From NCBI GenBank assembly GCA_002238945.1, contig MPNI01000001.1, positions 1-64,000 of the forward strand: 64,000 bases of DNA, written 5' to 3'. Source of the stretch: Proteobacteria bacterium bin106 (GTDB taxonomy: Bacteria > Bdellovibrionota_B > Oligoflexia > Oligoflexales > Bin106). The position numbers and the translations under genes are program-made. Position 1 is the first letter of the stretch. Each line of letters starts with the position of its first letter. Below are positions 9,424 to 20,231 of the stretch, piece by piece. The notes beneath the pieces were generated by a model. The model was not told the DNA's origin. It did not search any database and worked only from the letters and a program-made list of their open reading frames with translations.

Positions 9424-11325
9424 TTATTTTGCAATGGCAACTTGATAACATGCTGCTGAACTAGATGCTGATGCTGAACCTGAAACCGGTAGACAATAAG
9501 ACATGTCTGCAGCTAAAGCAATATTTCCACCGCTTGCATGCAAAGCTAAAGTTTTCAGTACTGAAGGAACAGATGGCACCTTTAAAGAAATACTAGAATC
9601 AAGGGTGTTGAGTGAAGGCCAATAACTATCATAGACACTTACAGGAATAAAAGGCACAGGTTTTTGACTTGCGCTTTTAAAAACCTCAAGATCTACAACC
9701 GATTGGGATGAAGCATTATCCACAATGGCAAAGATAATGACCACACCAGCAACCAAGGATAGTCCCCAACCAAGATAAGTTCCTGCTTTAGCAAAAGATG
9801 ACCTAACACCGGCAAACGGGCCGCCGGCAGAAGAGATAACTTTACCGCTTTTTGAAACAGCAATGTTTGCTGATGGAGAAAGCGGCCTTGCTCCTACTGT
9901 TGAATCTAACACAGCTGCCACTTCATCTACCTTGCCGGCAACTGCCCTACCAGGCGACTTCTTAACAGCTGCAGCTTTAGCTAAATCATCAGCCACCTCT
10001 ACAGGACGAGTAAGAAGATCTAACTCTTTAGCTTGTCTTTCAAATCCTTCTAAAATAGCTTTGCGGTTTTTTGCGCTAAATCTATCTTGGAGTTTAGCAA
10101 AGTCAAGGGCATCGCTAACACGATGTAACTCCCCTTTTTCTCCAATGAGACTATAAACATTCACGCCATTTTTAAGGTTTTGAGAAACTTTGTTCTGCAG
10201 AGAAGTGAATTTTGCTTTAAGGTTATTAACGTATACAGGATTGGTGCGATGTGGAGCAACATCTCTACCAAACTCAATCTTATCCACTTCATCAAGCATC
10301 CAATGATCTTCCAAAGCACGCCACGCGACTACACCTTCATCAAATTCTCCCATAGCAATTTTACGTTTAATTTGTCTAGCCTGATGAGCAGCAGCGTCAT
10401 AGCGTGCCTTATTTTGTCTTGCAGCAGCGTCTTTTGCTCGTTTGGCTTTTTTCTCTTCTGCAAATCTTTGCCGTTGTTGTGCCATTCTTTGTTGAGCCAC
10501 AGCCGGATCAAGATTTGACATGACATCATCATAATCTACAAAGACATCAGCCATATCATTGAATTGCCAAAACGTCACATCATTATAAAATTGCGTCATA
10601 TCTTTGCTAATACCATTGATACTTCTGCCATTATCCAAGAGGTCTGTAGCTCGTTTTTTGAGAAGACCCCACGCTTCACCAGCTTGAGTTTTTAACAAAT
10701 CCAGATGTCTCGGTTCATTAAACATCTCTAACAAATCCAGATGCTCATTACCCTTGAAGGCATCACGACGAAACAAATCAGAAAACGCCATTTTGGCAAG
10801 CAAAGTTTGGTCTTGGTTGAGTAACTTAACAACTTTGTTCACATGATGACTCATGGCTGGGTTGTTGAGTTTAGCCTTGCTAAACCATCCTCCTAATGCA
10901 GCAGCACCAACTCCGGTGGTGGCAATGCGAAAGTTTTCAGGAAGCGATCCATGCTCAGCAAGATAATCAGCAGCAAGCTCTGCTTTAAGATTATCTATTT
11001 CTTGCAGATCTTCTGCCTCAAGAGCATCTTTTGTAAAAAAATCATATTTAACCGCACTGCCATCAGAAAGCTTCAAAGCAGCAACACATGAAGAAGCGTT
11101 TAACTGCTGAGGCGTTCCTAAGCACGTCACAAAGTGAAGATCTTCTCCGTGTTTTTGAAGCACCAATGAATAGGTACCATCATAAGCACCATGAAGGCTT
11201 GAGTCCGCTTTATCATACTCAAAAGCAGAAGGGCTCCGACATGACGAAAGCTGTAAAGCTATACTGACAATACTAAAGCTAGCAAGAAAAACTGTGATTT
11301 TGTGGCGTAACCTATAGAAAGTCAT
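9424..11325 (-). CDS. large membrane lipoprotein, founding member of a paralogous family in this window
   Basis: Function unknown. I start at the second Met (11325), because the paralogue at 40845 begins with the same MTF and an AGGA ribosome site stands just upstream. The lipobox is LSSC with Cys29. The mature protein opens with the family module TYSLVLQKHGEDLHFVTC and then NASSC (Cys68 and Cys80). A Gly-rich segment follows (GVGAAALGGWFSK), then a long helical region with MTQFYNDVTFWQ and a Lys/Arg/Ala-rich coiled-coil-like stretch. A transmembrane segment (YLGWGLSLVAGVVIIFAIV) lies near residues 515-535. The C-terminal domain of about 100 residues has VPFIPVSVYDSYWPSLNTLD and two late Cys. 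It is closely related to 40845-42617 along its full length. No enzyme motif was recognised. Confidence 0.8.
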   Translation of the reverse strand: MTFYRLRHKITVFLASFSIVSIALQLSSCRSPSAFEYDKADSSLHGAYDGTYSLVLQKHGEDLHFVTCLGTPQQLNASSCVAALKLSDGSAVKYDFFTKDALEAEDLQEIDNLKAELAADYLAEHGSLPENFRIATTGVGAAALGGWFSKAKLNNPAMSHHVNKVVKLLNQDQTLLAKMAFSDLFRRDAFKGNEHLDLLEMFNEPRHLDLLKTQAGEAWGLLKKRATDLLDNGRSINGISKDMTQFYNDVTFWQFNDMADVFVDYDDVMSNLDPAVAQQRMAQQRQRFAEEKKAKRAKDAAARQNKARYDAAAHQARQIKRKIAMGEFDEGVVAWRALEDHWMLDEVDKIEFGRDVAPHRTNPVYVNNLKAKFTSLQNKVSQNLKNGVNVYSLIGEKGELHRVSDALDFAKLQDRFSAKNRKAILEGFERQAKELDLLTRPVEVADDLAKAAAVKKSPGRAVAGKVDEVAAVLDSTVGARPLSPSANIAVSKSGKVISSAGGPFAGVRSSFAKAGTYLGWGLSLVAGVVIIFAIVDNASSQSVVDLEVFKSASQKPVPFIPVSVYDSYWPSLNTLDSSISLKVPSVPSVLKTLALHASGGNIALAADMSYCLPVSGSASASSSAACYQVAIAK

Positions 11326-11494
11326 TTGAAATAATCCTATGAAAAAAATAATAACCGAACATAACAAACAAACTACATACTCAAACCAAAGCCAGATAAT
11401 ACACTATTTCATTCTATTTTCAACCCATAGTCTTTCATCAGGCTGCATCTCGGCTCAACAGGACGGAACTTAAACATCTACTGTCTAAATGACT

Positions 11495-13291
11495 TTACCC
11501 ACTTGAACGATTTAACTCCAAATAATCCGGGTTTCTGCGAATCAACTGTGCATTTTCTAACTCTTCTAAATAAGACTGAACAATACGTTCAGCAAAACGA
11601 TTACCATGGTAAGAAACCATGAATTGATAAAGTTGTTTACGTAAAGCATCCAACTCTGAAGAATCTTTAGGAGGTATTAAGCTTTCAGCAGAAGGAGCAG
11701 AAAACTTAACAATTTTGATAATAAACCAATGGTTTCCTATTTTAAATGGACTATTAAGTAGCCGCTCTTTTGCCAAAGAAGAAGCCTTTGTATCTGTATC
11801 TGTATCTGTATCTGTATCTGTATCTGAGTTATCTTTATCTTCTTGTTTGGCGTTATCTTTTTCTGTCGATTTGTCTTTATCTTCTTTTACCACCGTTTTC
11901 AAGGATGTGTCACCTGCAAGCGTTTCTAAGATAGCACTGATAATACGATGAGCTTCTGCTTGGCTACTTTGTTCACTATGTTTTGTAAGTTGATTGACAA
12001 GGGTGGTGCTTTCCATGGCAGAAAACGATGCATTTTGCCACTCTTTAGCTTGAGAGTACTGGGTTGTGATATCTGTGTGTGTTTCATTGGAAAAATACAT
12101 ACGATGAATGTTTTTAGCCATGGTTTCAGCAGCTTGATTTTGTTTCCTAAGCAACAAGACATCTCTGCCAACCTCAGCCTTGCGCTTTTCATCAAAAACC
12201 GTTTGCTCTTTGGTACGAATATCCTCCACATAAGCAAGATGAAAACCAAAAGGGCTTTCGATGATGTCAGTCATGTGATCTTTATTTGTGGCAAAAACAC
12301 TTTCTGCAAAAGCAGCTGGACCTAAATTGGCTTTAAGCATCCATTGACTACCATCATCTGTCTTACTTTGAGAAGGCTGTTGATGAGCCGTACTTTGATG
12401 ACTAGAGTACTGTTTAGCTAGCTCTTGAAACGAGCCTTTTTTGGATAGCACTTGCGTGCGCAATGATTGAATCAACTCTTTAGCTTGTTTCTTTGAGCGT
12501 TCCTCACCAATAGCGTTGCGAGCTCCTTTGAAGGTTACAAGCATCTGTTTAATACGGCGTATTTCCTCTTCAGGGTAGAGATGTTTGTTAGCAACATAGT
12601 GATTATTAACCGCTGATTTACCCTCTGAACTCGCTAAAAACTCATCAAGCTCTTCTTGGCTAACAGTGGCTTCTATGCTTTGAGGGTTAATGTGGATATA
12701 AGATATCTCAACGTTGGCTTTTCCCAGAACCTGACGCAAGTGAGTGGTGGTTTTGATGGGTTGATAATAGGTGAGATTAAGATAATTTTGCATGTTGATA
12801 ATCGTGAGCTCACGACGTACTTCATCATAGAAAAGCTCTTCGGTATAGTTATAGCTATCAAGATAGTTACGAAAACTCTCTGCATCAAAACCTCCTGAGG
12901 CATTTTGAAAAGCAGGAACAGCATTAATCGCATCCAACACTTCTTGATGAGAAGCTCTCAGTCCTAGATTCAGTGCCATCTGATAGGCTGCACGTATTTG
13001 GATAAGTTGATTGATGATTTCAGCAGGAAGATTTTGGGCATCTGCATCCGATTGCCTATAACGTTGCTCACTATAGAAACGTGAGAACTCACGGCGTGTT
13101 ATATCTTCACCAGCAACACTTGCTGCTGGGCCACGAGGACCGCGAGGACCATAATCAGGAATACATACCCCAAAAAAGGTCATAGCAAATATAGCCGCTA
13201 TCAGTACGGTGTAGGGAATAAAGTAGCGGGTAAATTTCTTAGGTGTCACACCTGAGAGGGTCTGGCCCCTCCAACGTCCGAATATGCTCAC
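11495..13291 (-). CDS. ppiD: PpiD-like membrane-anchored peptidyl-prolyl isomerase/chaperone
   Basis: Helps newly exported proteins fold at the periplasmic face of the inner membrane (family role). It has a short cytoplasmic N-terminus, one transmembrane segment (YTVLIAAIFAMTFFGV), a SurA-type N-terminal chaperone domain, and a parvulin rotamase domain. The rotamase part is seen as RIKQMLVTFKGA, then GSFQELAKQYSS, GSQWMLKANLGPAAFAESVF and SPFGFHLAYVEDI. Next comes a charged low-complexity stretch with six Asp-Thr pairs, then a C-terminal helical region. The start is GTG with an AGGAGAG site 6 bases upstream. It is divergent from mreB across 177 bases. Its 598 residues are close to E. coli PpiD (623). 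A SurA-like protein with a membrane anchor is the alternative label. Confidence 0.85.
   Translation of the reverse strand: MSIFGRWRGQTLSGVTPKKFTRYFIPYTVLIAAIFAMTFFGVCIPDYGPRGPRGPAASVAGEDITRREFSRFYSEQRYRQSDADAQNLPAEIINQLIQIRAAYQMALNLGLRASHQEVLDAINAVPAFQNASGGFDAESFRNYLDSYNYTEELFYDEVRRELTIINMQNYLNLTYYQPIKTTTHLRQVLGKANVEISYIHINPQSIEATVSQEELDEFLASSEGKSAVNNHYVANKHLYPEEEIRRIKQMLVTFKGARNAIGEERSKKQAKELIQSLRTQVLSKKGSFQELAKQYSSHQSTAHQQPSQSKTDDGSQWMLKANLGPAAFAESVFATNKDHMTDIIESPFGFHLAYVEDIRTKEQTVFDEKRKAEVGRDVLLLRKQNQAAETMAKNIHRMYFSNETHTDITTQYSQAKEWQNASFSAMESTTLVNQLTKHSEQSSQAEAHRIISAILETLAGDTSLKTVVKEDKDKSTEKDNAKQEDKDNSDTDTDTDTDTDTKASSLAKERLLNSPFKIGNHWFIIKIVKFSAPSAESLIPPKDSSELDALRKQLYQFMVSYHGNRFAERIVQSYLEELENAQLIRRNPDYLELNRSSG
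11791..11826 (-). repeat. 6-bp in-frame microsatellite in ppiD, six units
   Basis: TATCTG (plus strand) occurs six times, encoding Asp-Thr repeats on the minus strand. The same hexamer is expanded to three units at 20573-20590 in an unrelated gene. Confidence 0.97.
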
Positions 13292-13396
13292 AAATAGCTC
13301 TCCTGTATCGAAAACAACATAAAAACAATATAAAACATCAAATAAAGATTATTGTCTTTGTAATTTAAAACAAAAACGTCATAATCCCTCATGTGA

Positions 13397-14500
<1,104 letters not shown>

Positions 14501-14571
14501 ACCAAAAGAGAGATAAAAAGATAAGCAAAACAAAAGAAAACAGAGATAAAAAATAGCAGGGACATAAAACA

Positions 14572-15552
14572 ATGTTGTTTTCATGGTTACCTCGTCTATC
14601 TCGCAGATCCTCACCATCTTTTATGAAAACGCACAAAGACTTAGCTCAAAAAGGCAGGAGCCTAGCTACAGGTGGTTCTCGTTTGCGAGGTTTGCAAACG
14701 AGAACCTTTCATAGGCCACGCAACTTAGTGGCTGCTAGCATTGTCTTATTGGTGGTGGTGTATTCCTCATCTCTCAAGCCCGTAACCGATCATAATCCTG
14801 TGCTCCACATCCTTTCAGCTCCAGGCGTATTTGTAGATGTGAGTTGGCATAAACTTACGGGATTTTTGGGTGGGATCTGGCAGAATTACATATATTTAAG
14901 AGGTGTTAAAGAGCAAAATCAACTCTTAGGCAAAGAAGTGGTGCAACTTAAAGGTCAGCTTATCGATCATCACTTACAGAGCCAAGAGATCAAGCGACTG
15001 AAATCTTTATTGGGATTTTCTCAATCATCGTCATCCATGTTGGTGGCTGCCAAGATCCTCTCTCGAGGACGTAGTGGTGGATTTGAGTATGTGCGTTTAT
15101 CTAAAGGGAAGAATCATGGATTAACTGCAGGTATGGCCGTACTTTCACAAAATGGTATTGTGGGCCATTTGATGCGTGTGGGTTCCAGTTACAGTGATAT
15201 CCAACTGATCACTCATGTGGGCTCCAGTATAGATGTGATCTTAGAGAGAACGCGTTTGCGAGGGGTCATCACTGGAACAGGCGGACTTACGTTACGGTGG
15301 TATCCTCGTGAAAGGCTAGATATTAAAATCGGTGACACATTGATCAGTTCAGGGTTGGTGGGAGCTTTTCCTCAAGACTTTCCTGTGGCTACTGTTAGCA
15401 AGGTCATTTATGGTATTGATCATGCTGCCCAGGAGGTATGGTTATTACCCACCGAAGATGTCAATACTTTGGAATACGTTTTTGTTTTAAAAGAAAACTC
15501 TCCTTTAGTAGAAGCTTTAAGCAAAGATAAAGGCCGTGTTCAATCATTTTAA
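14572..15552 (+). CDS. mreC: rod shape-determining protein MreC
   Basis: Inner-membrane protein whose periplasmic beta-domain organises the cell-wall elongation complex. It has a basic cytoplasmic tail of about 55 residues and a transmembrane segment (LVAASIVLLVVVYSSSL). A coiled coil follows (KEQNQLLGKEVVQLKGQLID), then the MreC beta-barrel domain: AKILSRGRSGGFEYVRLSKG, GLTAGMAVLSQNGIVGHLMR, RGVITGTG and GDTLISSGL. The length of 326 is typical. Downstream, mreD, pbp2 and rodA are absent; the next genes are convergent. Confidence 0.95.
   Translation: MLFSWLPRLSRRSSPSFMKTHKDLAQKGRSLATGGSRLRGLQTRTFHRPRNLVAASIVLLVVVYSSSLKPVTDHNPVLHILSAPGVFVDVSWHKLTGFLGGIWQNYIYLRGVKEQNQLLGKEVVQLKGQLIDHHLQSQEIKRLKSLLGFSQSSSSMLVAAKILSRGRSGGFEYVRLSKGKNHGLTAGMAVLSQNGIVGHLMRVGSSYSDIQLITHVGSSIDVILERTRLRGVITGTGGLTLRWYPRERLDIKIGDTLISSGLVGAFPQDFPVATVSKVIYGIDHAAQEVWLLPTEDVNTLEYVFVLKENSPLVEALSKDKGRVQSF
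14674..14706 (+). repeat. perfect 13-bp inverted repeat inside mreC
   Basis: GGTTCTCGTTTGC and its exact complement are separated by 7 bases, in the codons for the cytoplasmic tail. It could form a strong hairpin in the mreC mRNA about 100 bases after the start. Confidence 0.9.
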
Positions 15553-15612
15553 GTTTAAAAACGTAAGTTTGGACATACCTCACTTAGCTATTATCTAGTA
15601 GCTAGTAGCTAG

Positions 15613-17853
15613 CTATGAACTACCTGAACCACAAAACGTATCGAACCTTATTTTTTGTGCTTCTGACCATGACGATGTAACACTGTCACTAGCGCTACAT
15701 ACATCACGGTCCATGTGGTTGAGGCCTGCAAGACACTGTGTTTCATCTTCAATGGTTTTTAGTCCAAAGAGTTTTTCTAAAGCGCGTCTATTCTCAAGAC
15801 GTCTGGCTACGGTATCTGTATTGATATGGATATAATACAGACACAATGGTCCAGCTACACGAGAGGTATCGGGAAAGTCCCAACCGCCAAAGTTAGAAAC
15901 AGGCTGATCACCAACAGTTTCATCTGTTACAGAGTTCTGCCATTGATCGCTCACGGTTTCTGAAGTACCAGCATCAAATGCCAGTAATAATTGTCCAACT
16001 TTAGAAAATCTGCCACCTTTGTTTTTCAAAAAAGCACTTAGAGGACTTTTTACATACGCCACCTCACGGAGAAGAGTCTCCTCACCATGCCTTCCATCTT
16101 CAAGCTTTAAGGTCATTATCTCATTGAGAATACGTTCAGCCTCATGACCATCATTAAACGGATGACCATCACCTGCAGGAACAGCATGATGTGTGATTTT
16201 ATGCAGCTTTGGCAATAATGCAGCATCCACATCATCTGTACTCGCAAGCAGGGTAGAGAATGTATTGGCACTTTTACAATCAGTAGTAGCCGGTATCTCT
16301 CCATCAGTACCGGCAGCAGCAGCAAGCACCTGTTTGTAACATACAATGACGTCATCCGTTTTTACACGCTTCAAATACTGATTACGATGAGGTGCCTCTC
16401 CAGTGCCAGATCTAGTGGAAGGGGTAAGATTGATAATAAGTCTTTTTATCCTCGGATCTCCTGGTGCTCCTATAAATTCTGGAAATCCTGGTTTTGAAGC
16501 AAAGCCTTTAGCTATCCGACATTCTATAGAGGGATCATGAAGTGTTACTTGAGCGTGCTCGGCTTCTGTTGCTGGTAATGGCGCACCACTTTTTATGACT
16601 TTTTTAAAAGCCACCTTTCCAGCATGATCATTGGCACCACATGCTAAACTGGTCTTATTGAGGGGCACATGAAAATCACCATGTGAAAAGAAAGTTCCTG
16701 TGGGTTCATAACGAGTCCTTGCTGGGTCCGTGCTGCTGTCGATGATTTTATTCATTTTTGTATACGCCATATCCTGCTCACAAGTAACTTTAAGCTCTCT
16801 TTGGGCATAAAAAGATTTGGTGGCATGTGCTGGGCTATAGTCAAGAAATGTCTGCAGTGATTCCATCGTGTCTACTGTAGAAGCAGTGGCAGCATCTGCA
16901 CCACTAAAATCACTAAACGCTTTGATTTTATGAGAAGACTTTTGAATATCCTCCCAAGAAGCTCTGATGAGTTTATCGATATGCTCGCCGGACTCTGCAG
17001 AGAAAGTTTCACGATAGATATACTTTGGTTTCACACGCTCATTTGCACTGGAACTTAAGACAGTATCAGCAAAGTCGCTTGTAAGAACAACAGCAGCACA
17101 GTTGTTGTTGATTTGATAGATGGTATTTTTAAGAGAAGCTAAAATACCAAATCCTTTTGTTTGACTAGTGTAATCAACCTCTTCATTGAGAATTTTATCT
17201 AGTTCTGTAATAAGTTCTGTTTGCAATGCCACATGGCCCATAACAAGTTTTTTCTTCTGATCCTCCTGGAAATGTTCCTCAAGAATATGATCAACCGCTT
17301 TTTTACACTGATATTCAAGCCAACCATTTATGCCTCGAGTACCGATGCTTTCATGACTAAAAGAAATGATCTTATCTTCCACAGCTTTAGTTTGAGTTTG
17401 ACATGAGTTAGAATCAGCCGATGACACGTTATAGATAAGTTCATCAGCAAGCCATGCCTTTTGTTCGGTAACCCGACAGCTAAGAGCAGCAAGAACTGTG
17501 GTAATCTCCCGACTTCTTTCAATACTTTGCTCTGATCTGCCAGTTATACAATGATTTTTAGCAATCATGTTGCGATAAGCATTGAGCTCGACTGAGTACG
17601 AATTGACCTCATCTTCATCAGGATTAGACAGTTGCTTTTCCACCTTAGGAAGAGTCTTTGATGACTCCTTGTCAGGATCAACTACTGCTATTGCATCGGC
17701 ATTCTTCTCCACTACCGCTTTAGGCGTAGAAGTGGCATCTTCCCCCTCAGCGCAGCCATGAAACATCATGAACCCACAGAACAAAAAGCAATAGCTTAGA
17801 GCGTGTCTCATCCATGATCGAGGTTTTAAGCACAAACATTGTAACAGGGACAT
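15613..17853 (-). CDS. tandem lipoprotein paralogue 3 of 3, unknown function
   Basis: Not recognised. I start at MSLLQCLCLKP (17853), which aligns with the starts of the two upstream paralogues. The longer frame would run back into the neighbouring gene. It has a signal sequence (MRHALSYCFLFCGFMMFHGC) with a probable lipid-modified Cys in a loose lipobox, then an acidic linker and about 700 residues with at least 12 Cys spread throughout. Conserved landmarks: ITTVLAALSCRVTEQKAWL, SLKNTIYQINNNCAAV, YIYRETFSAESGEHIDKLIR, FSHGDFHVPLNKTSLACGA, SPLSAFLKNKGGRFSKVGQL, FGGWDFPDTSRVAGPLCLYY and CLAGLNHMDRDVCS. The Cys pattern suggests disulfides outside the cytoplasm. It is the last gene of a head-to-tail trio and ends convergently with mreC. 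No enzyme signature was seen. Confidence 0.8.
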   Translation of the reverse strand: MSLLQCLCLKPRSWMRHALSYCFLFCGFMMFHGCAEGEDATSTPKAVVEKNADAIAVVDPDKESSKTLPKVEKQLSNPDEDEVNSYSVELNAYRNMIAKNHCITGRSEQSIERSREITTVLAALSCRVTEQKAWLADELIYNVSSADSNSCQTQTKAVEDKIISFSHESIGTRGINGWLEYQCKKAVDHILEEHFQEDQKKKLVMGHVALQTELITELDKILNEEVDYTSQTKGFGILASLKNTIYQINNNCAAVVLTSDFADTVLSSSANERVKPKYIYRETFSAESGEHIDKLIRASWEDIQKSSHKIKAFSDFSGADAATASTVDTMESLQTFLDYSPAHATKSFYAQRELKVTCEQDMAYTKMNKIIDSSTDPARTRYEPTGTFFSHGDFHVPLNKTSLACGANDHAGKVAFKKVIKSGAPLPATEAEHAQVTLHDPSIECRIAKGFASKPGFPEFIGAPGDPRIKRLIINLTPSTRSGTGEAPHRNQYLKRVKTDDVIVCYKQVLAAAAGTDGEIPATTDCKSANTFSTLLASTDDVDAALLPKLHKITHHAVPAGDGHPFNDGHEAERILNEIMTLKLEDGRHGEETLLREVAYVKSPLSAFLKNKGGRFSKVGQLLLAFDAGTSETVSDQWQNSVTDETVGDQPVSNFGGWDFPDTSRVAGPLCLYYIHINTDTVARRLENRRALEKLFGLKTIEDETQCLAGLNHMDRDVCSASDSVTSSWSEAQKIRFDTFCGSGSS

Positions 17854-17920
17854 ATCTTTTCTTTTCCTTTTCTTCTTATCTTTTCTATTATCTCTACTTT
17901 TTTGAATAACCTCATGTAAC

Positions 17921-20122
17921 TTAACCACCTGAGTCGCAAAACGTCTCGAACCTTGCTTTTTCTTCTTGTGACCATGACGATGTAACACTGTCACTAACGC
18001 TACATACATCACGGTCCATGTGGTTGAGGCCTGCAAGACATTGTGTTTCATCTTCAATGGTTTTTAGTCCAAAGAGTTTTTCTAAAGCACGTCTATTCTC
18101 AAGACGTCTGGCTGCGTTATTTGCATTGATATGGATATAATACAGACACAATGGCCCAGCTACACGAGAGGCATCGGGGAAGTCCCAACCGCCAAAGTTA
18201 GAAACAGGCTGACCATCACCAGTTTCATCTGTTACAGAGTTCTGCCATTGATCGCTCACGGTATCTGAAGTATCAGCATCAAATGCCAGTAATAATTGTC
18301 CAACTTTAGAAAATCTGCCACCTTTGTTTTTCAAAAAAGCACTTAGAGGACTTTTTACATGCGCCACCTCACGGAGAAGAGTCTCATCACCATGCCTTCC
18401 ATCTTCAAGCTTTAAGGTCATTATCTCATTGAGAATACGTTCAGCCTCATGACCATCATTGAACGGATGACCACTGCCCTCATCATCATGTTTTGTGACT
18501 ATATGCAAACTTGACAATGAAGCCTCCACATCATCAGCATCATAAAGCATGTCAGTAAATGTATCGTCACAGTCAGTAACGGGCTGCGGTGTCTCTCCAG
18601 CAGGAACATCATTAGCAAGGACTCGCTTGTGGCATACAATGGCATCATGAGCTTTGAGGCGACTCAGATAATCACCTCGAGCAGGAGGACTTTCTCCATC
18701 TTCTCCACCTCTAGCTCTCGTATCAGGAGTAAGGTTGATAATAAGTCTAGAATCTTCTGGAGTGCCTATAAAAGTTGCAAAGTCTGTCTTTGGAGCATAG
18801 CCTTTGGCTATGCGACATTCCACAGAGAGCCCTCCTTCTGAATCTGAAACTACTGATGATGATGGGGATTGCTTTTTTATAACTCTTTTAAAAACAGCCT
18901 TTCCAGCATGATCATTGGCACCACATGCTAAACCGGTCTTATTGAGAGGCACATGAAAATCACCATGTGAAAAGAAAGTTCCTGTGGGTTCATAACGAGT
19001 CCTTGCTGGATTTGTGCTGATGATTTTATTCATTTTTGTATACGCAATATCCTGCTCACAAGTAACTTTAAGCTCTCTTTGAGCATAAAAAGATTTGGTG
19101 GCATGTGCTGGGCTATAGTCAAGAAATGTCTGCAGTGATTCAATCGTGTCTACTGTGGATGCAGTGGCAGCATCTGCGCCACTAAAGTCACTAAATGCTT
19201 TGATCTTATAAGAAGACTTTTGGATATCCTCCCAAGAAGCTCTGATGAGTTTGTCGATATGCTCGCCTGACTCTGCAGAGAAAGTTTCACGATAGATATA
19301 CTTTAGTTTCACACGCTCATTTGCACTGGAACTTAAGACAGTATCAGCAAAGTCGCTTGTAAGAGCAACAGCAGCACAGTTGTTGTTGATTTGGTAGATG
19401 GTGTTTTTAAGAGAAGCTAAAATACCAAACCCTTTTGTTTGGCTTTTGTATGGAACTTTTTTATTGAGAATTTTATCTAATTCTTTTGTGACTTTTGCTT
19501 CTAATACAGCATGACCATCAACGAGTTTTTTCTTCTGAGCGCTCGTGAATTTTTCATCAAGAATATGATCAACCGCTTTTTTACACTGATACTCAAGCCA
19601 ACCATCTACCCCTCTAGCAACAACTTTTGCATCACTAAAAGACATGATATCTTCGTCAACTTCATCCGCTTGAGTTTGACATGACTCAGAAGCAGCCGAT
19701 GACGCATAAATGAGTTCATCAGCAAGCCAAGCTTTTTGTTCTGTAACCCGACAACTAAGAGCAGCAAGAACTGTGGAGATCTCCTGACTCCTTTTTTTAC
19801 TTTGCGCTGTTTGGCCACTGATACAGTGATCTTGAGCCATCTTGTCACGAAAAGCATTGAGCTTGGTTGAATACGTATTGATCACTTCAGTTTTAGGATT
19901 GGGGAGTTGCTTTTTTGCACTCGTAGGAGCCTTTGGCCCTTCCTTTTCAGGATCAACTACTGAAGTTGCATCGAGATCATGATCCACCGCCGGTTTCAAC
20001 TTAGAGGTGGCTGCTTCCTCCTCAGCGCAGCCATGAAACATCATGAGCCCACAGAACAAAAAGCTATAGCTCAGAGCGTGTCTGATCAATAATAGAGGTT
20101 TTAAGCACAAACATTTTAACAT
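17921..20122 (-). CDS. tandem lipoprotein paralogue 2 of 3, unknown function
   Basis: A 733-residue paralogue of its two neighbours. The signal sequence is LIRHALSYSFLFCGLMMFHGC with candidate lipid Cys32, and the same landmarks run throughout. Its C-terminal third (from about GHEAERILNEIMTLKLEDG) is nearly identical to the downstream copy. The middle variable part (after SLECRIAKG-type sequence) and the N-terminal 130 residues differ more. This alternation of identical and diverged blocks suggests gene conversion. The spacer to the next copy (67 bases) resembles the spacer before this gene. It is a probable operon member. Function unknown; a secreted or surface lipoprotein is the safest description. 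Confidence 0.8.
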   Translation of the reverse strand: MLKCLCLKPLLLIRHALSYSFLFCGLMMFHGCAEEEAATSKLKPAVDHDLDATSVVDPEKEGPKAPTSAKKQLPNPKTEVINTYSTKLNAFRDKMAQDHCISGQTAQSKKRSQEISTVLAALSCRVTEQKAWLADELIYASSAASESCQTQADEVDEDIMSFSDAKVVARGVDGWLEYQCKKAVDHILDEKFTSAQKKKLVDGHAVLEAKVTKELDKILNKKVPYKSQTKGFGILASLKNTIYQINNNCAAVALTSDFADTVLSSSANERVKLKYIYRETFSAESGEHIDKLIRASWEDIQKSSYKIKAFSDFSGADAATASTVDTIESLQTFLDYSPAHATKSFYAQRELKVTCEQDIAYTKMNKIISTNPARTRYEPTGTFFSHGDFHVPLNKTGLACGANDHAGKAVFKRVIKKQSPSSSVVSDSEGGLSVECRIAKGYAPKTDFATFIGTPEDSRLIINLTPDTRARGGEDGESPPARGDYLSRLKAHDAIVCHKRVLANDVPAGETPQPVTDCDDTFTDMLYDADDVEASLSSLHIVTKHDDEGSGHPFNDGHEAERILNEIMTLKLEDGRHGDETLLREVAHVKSPLSAFLKNKGGRFSKVGQLLLAFDADTSDTVSDQWQNSVTDETGDGQPVSNFGGWDFPDASRVAGPLCLYYIHINANNAARRLENRRALEKLFGLKTIEDETQCLAGLNHMDRDVCSVSDSVTSSWSQEEKARFETFCDSGG

Positions 20123-20231
20123 GGATATATCTTTTCTTTTCCTTTTCTTCTCTTCTTATCATTTCTATTGCTTCTACTTTTTTGGATAACCTCATTTTAA
20201 GTTTCATATTCCAGATAAATTAACAAAAACC

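Noticed and set aside
17854-18057. N-terminal extension of lipoprotein paralogue 3 (68 extra residues)
   Set aside because: It overlaps the end of the upstream paralogue, and the downstream Met has the conserved signal peptide.
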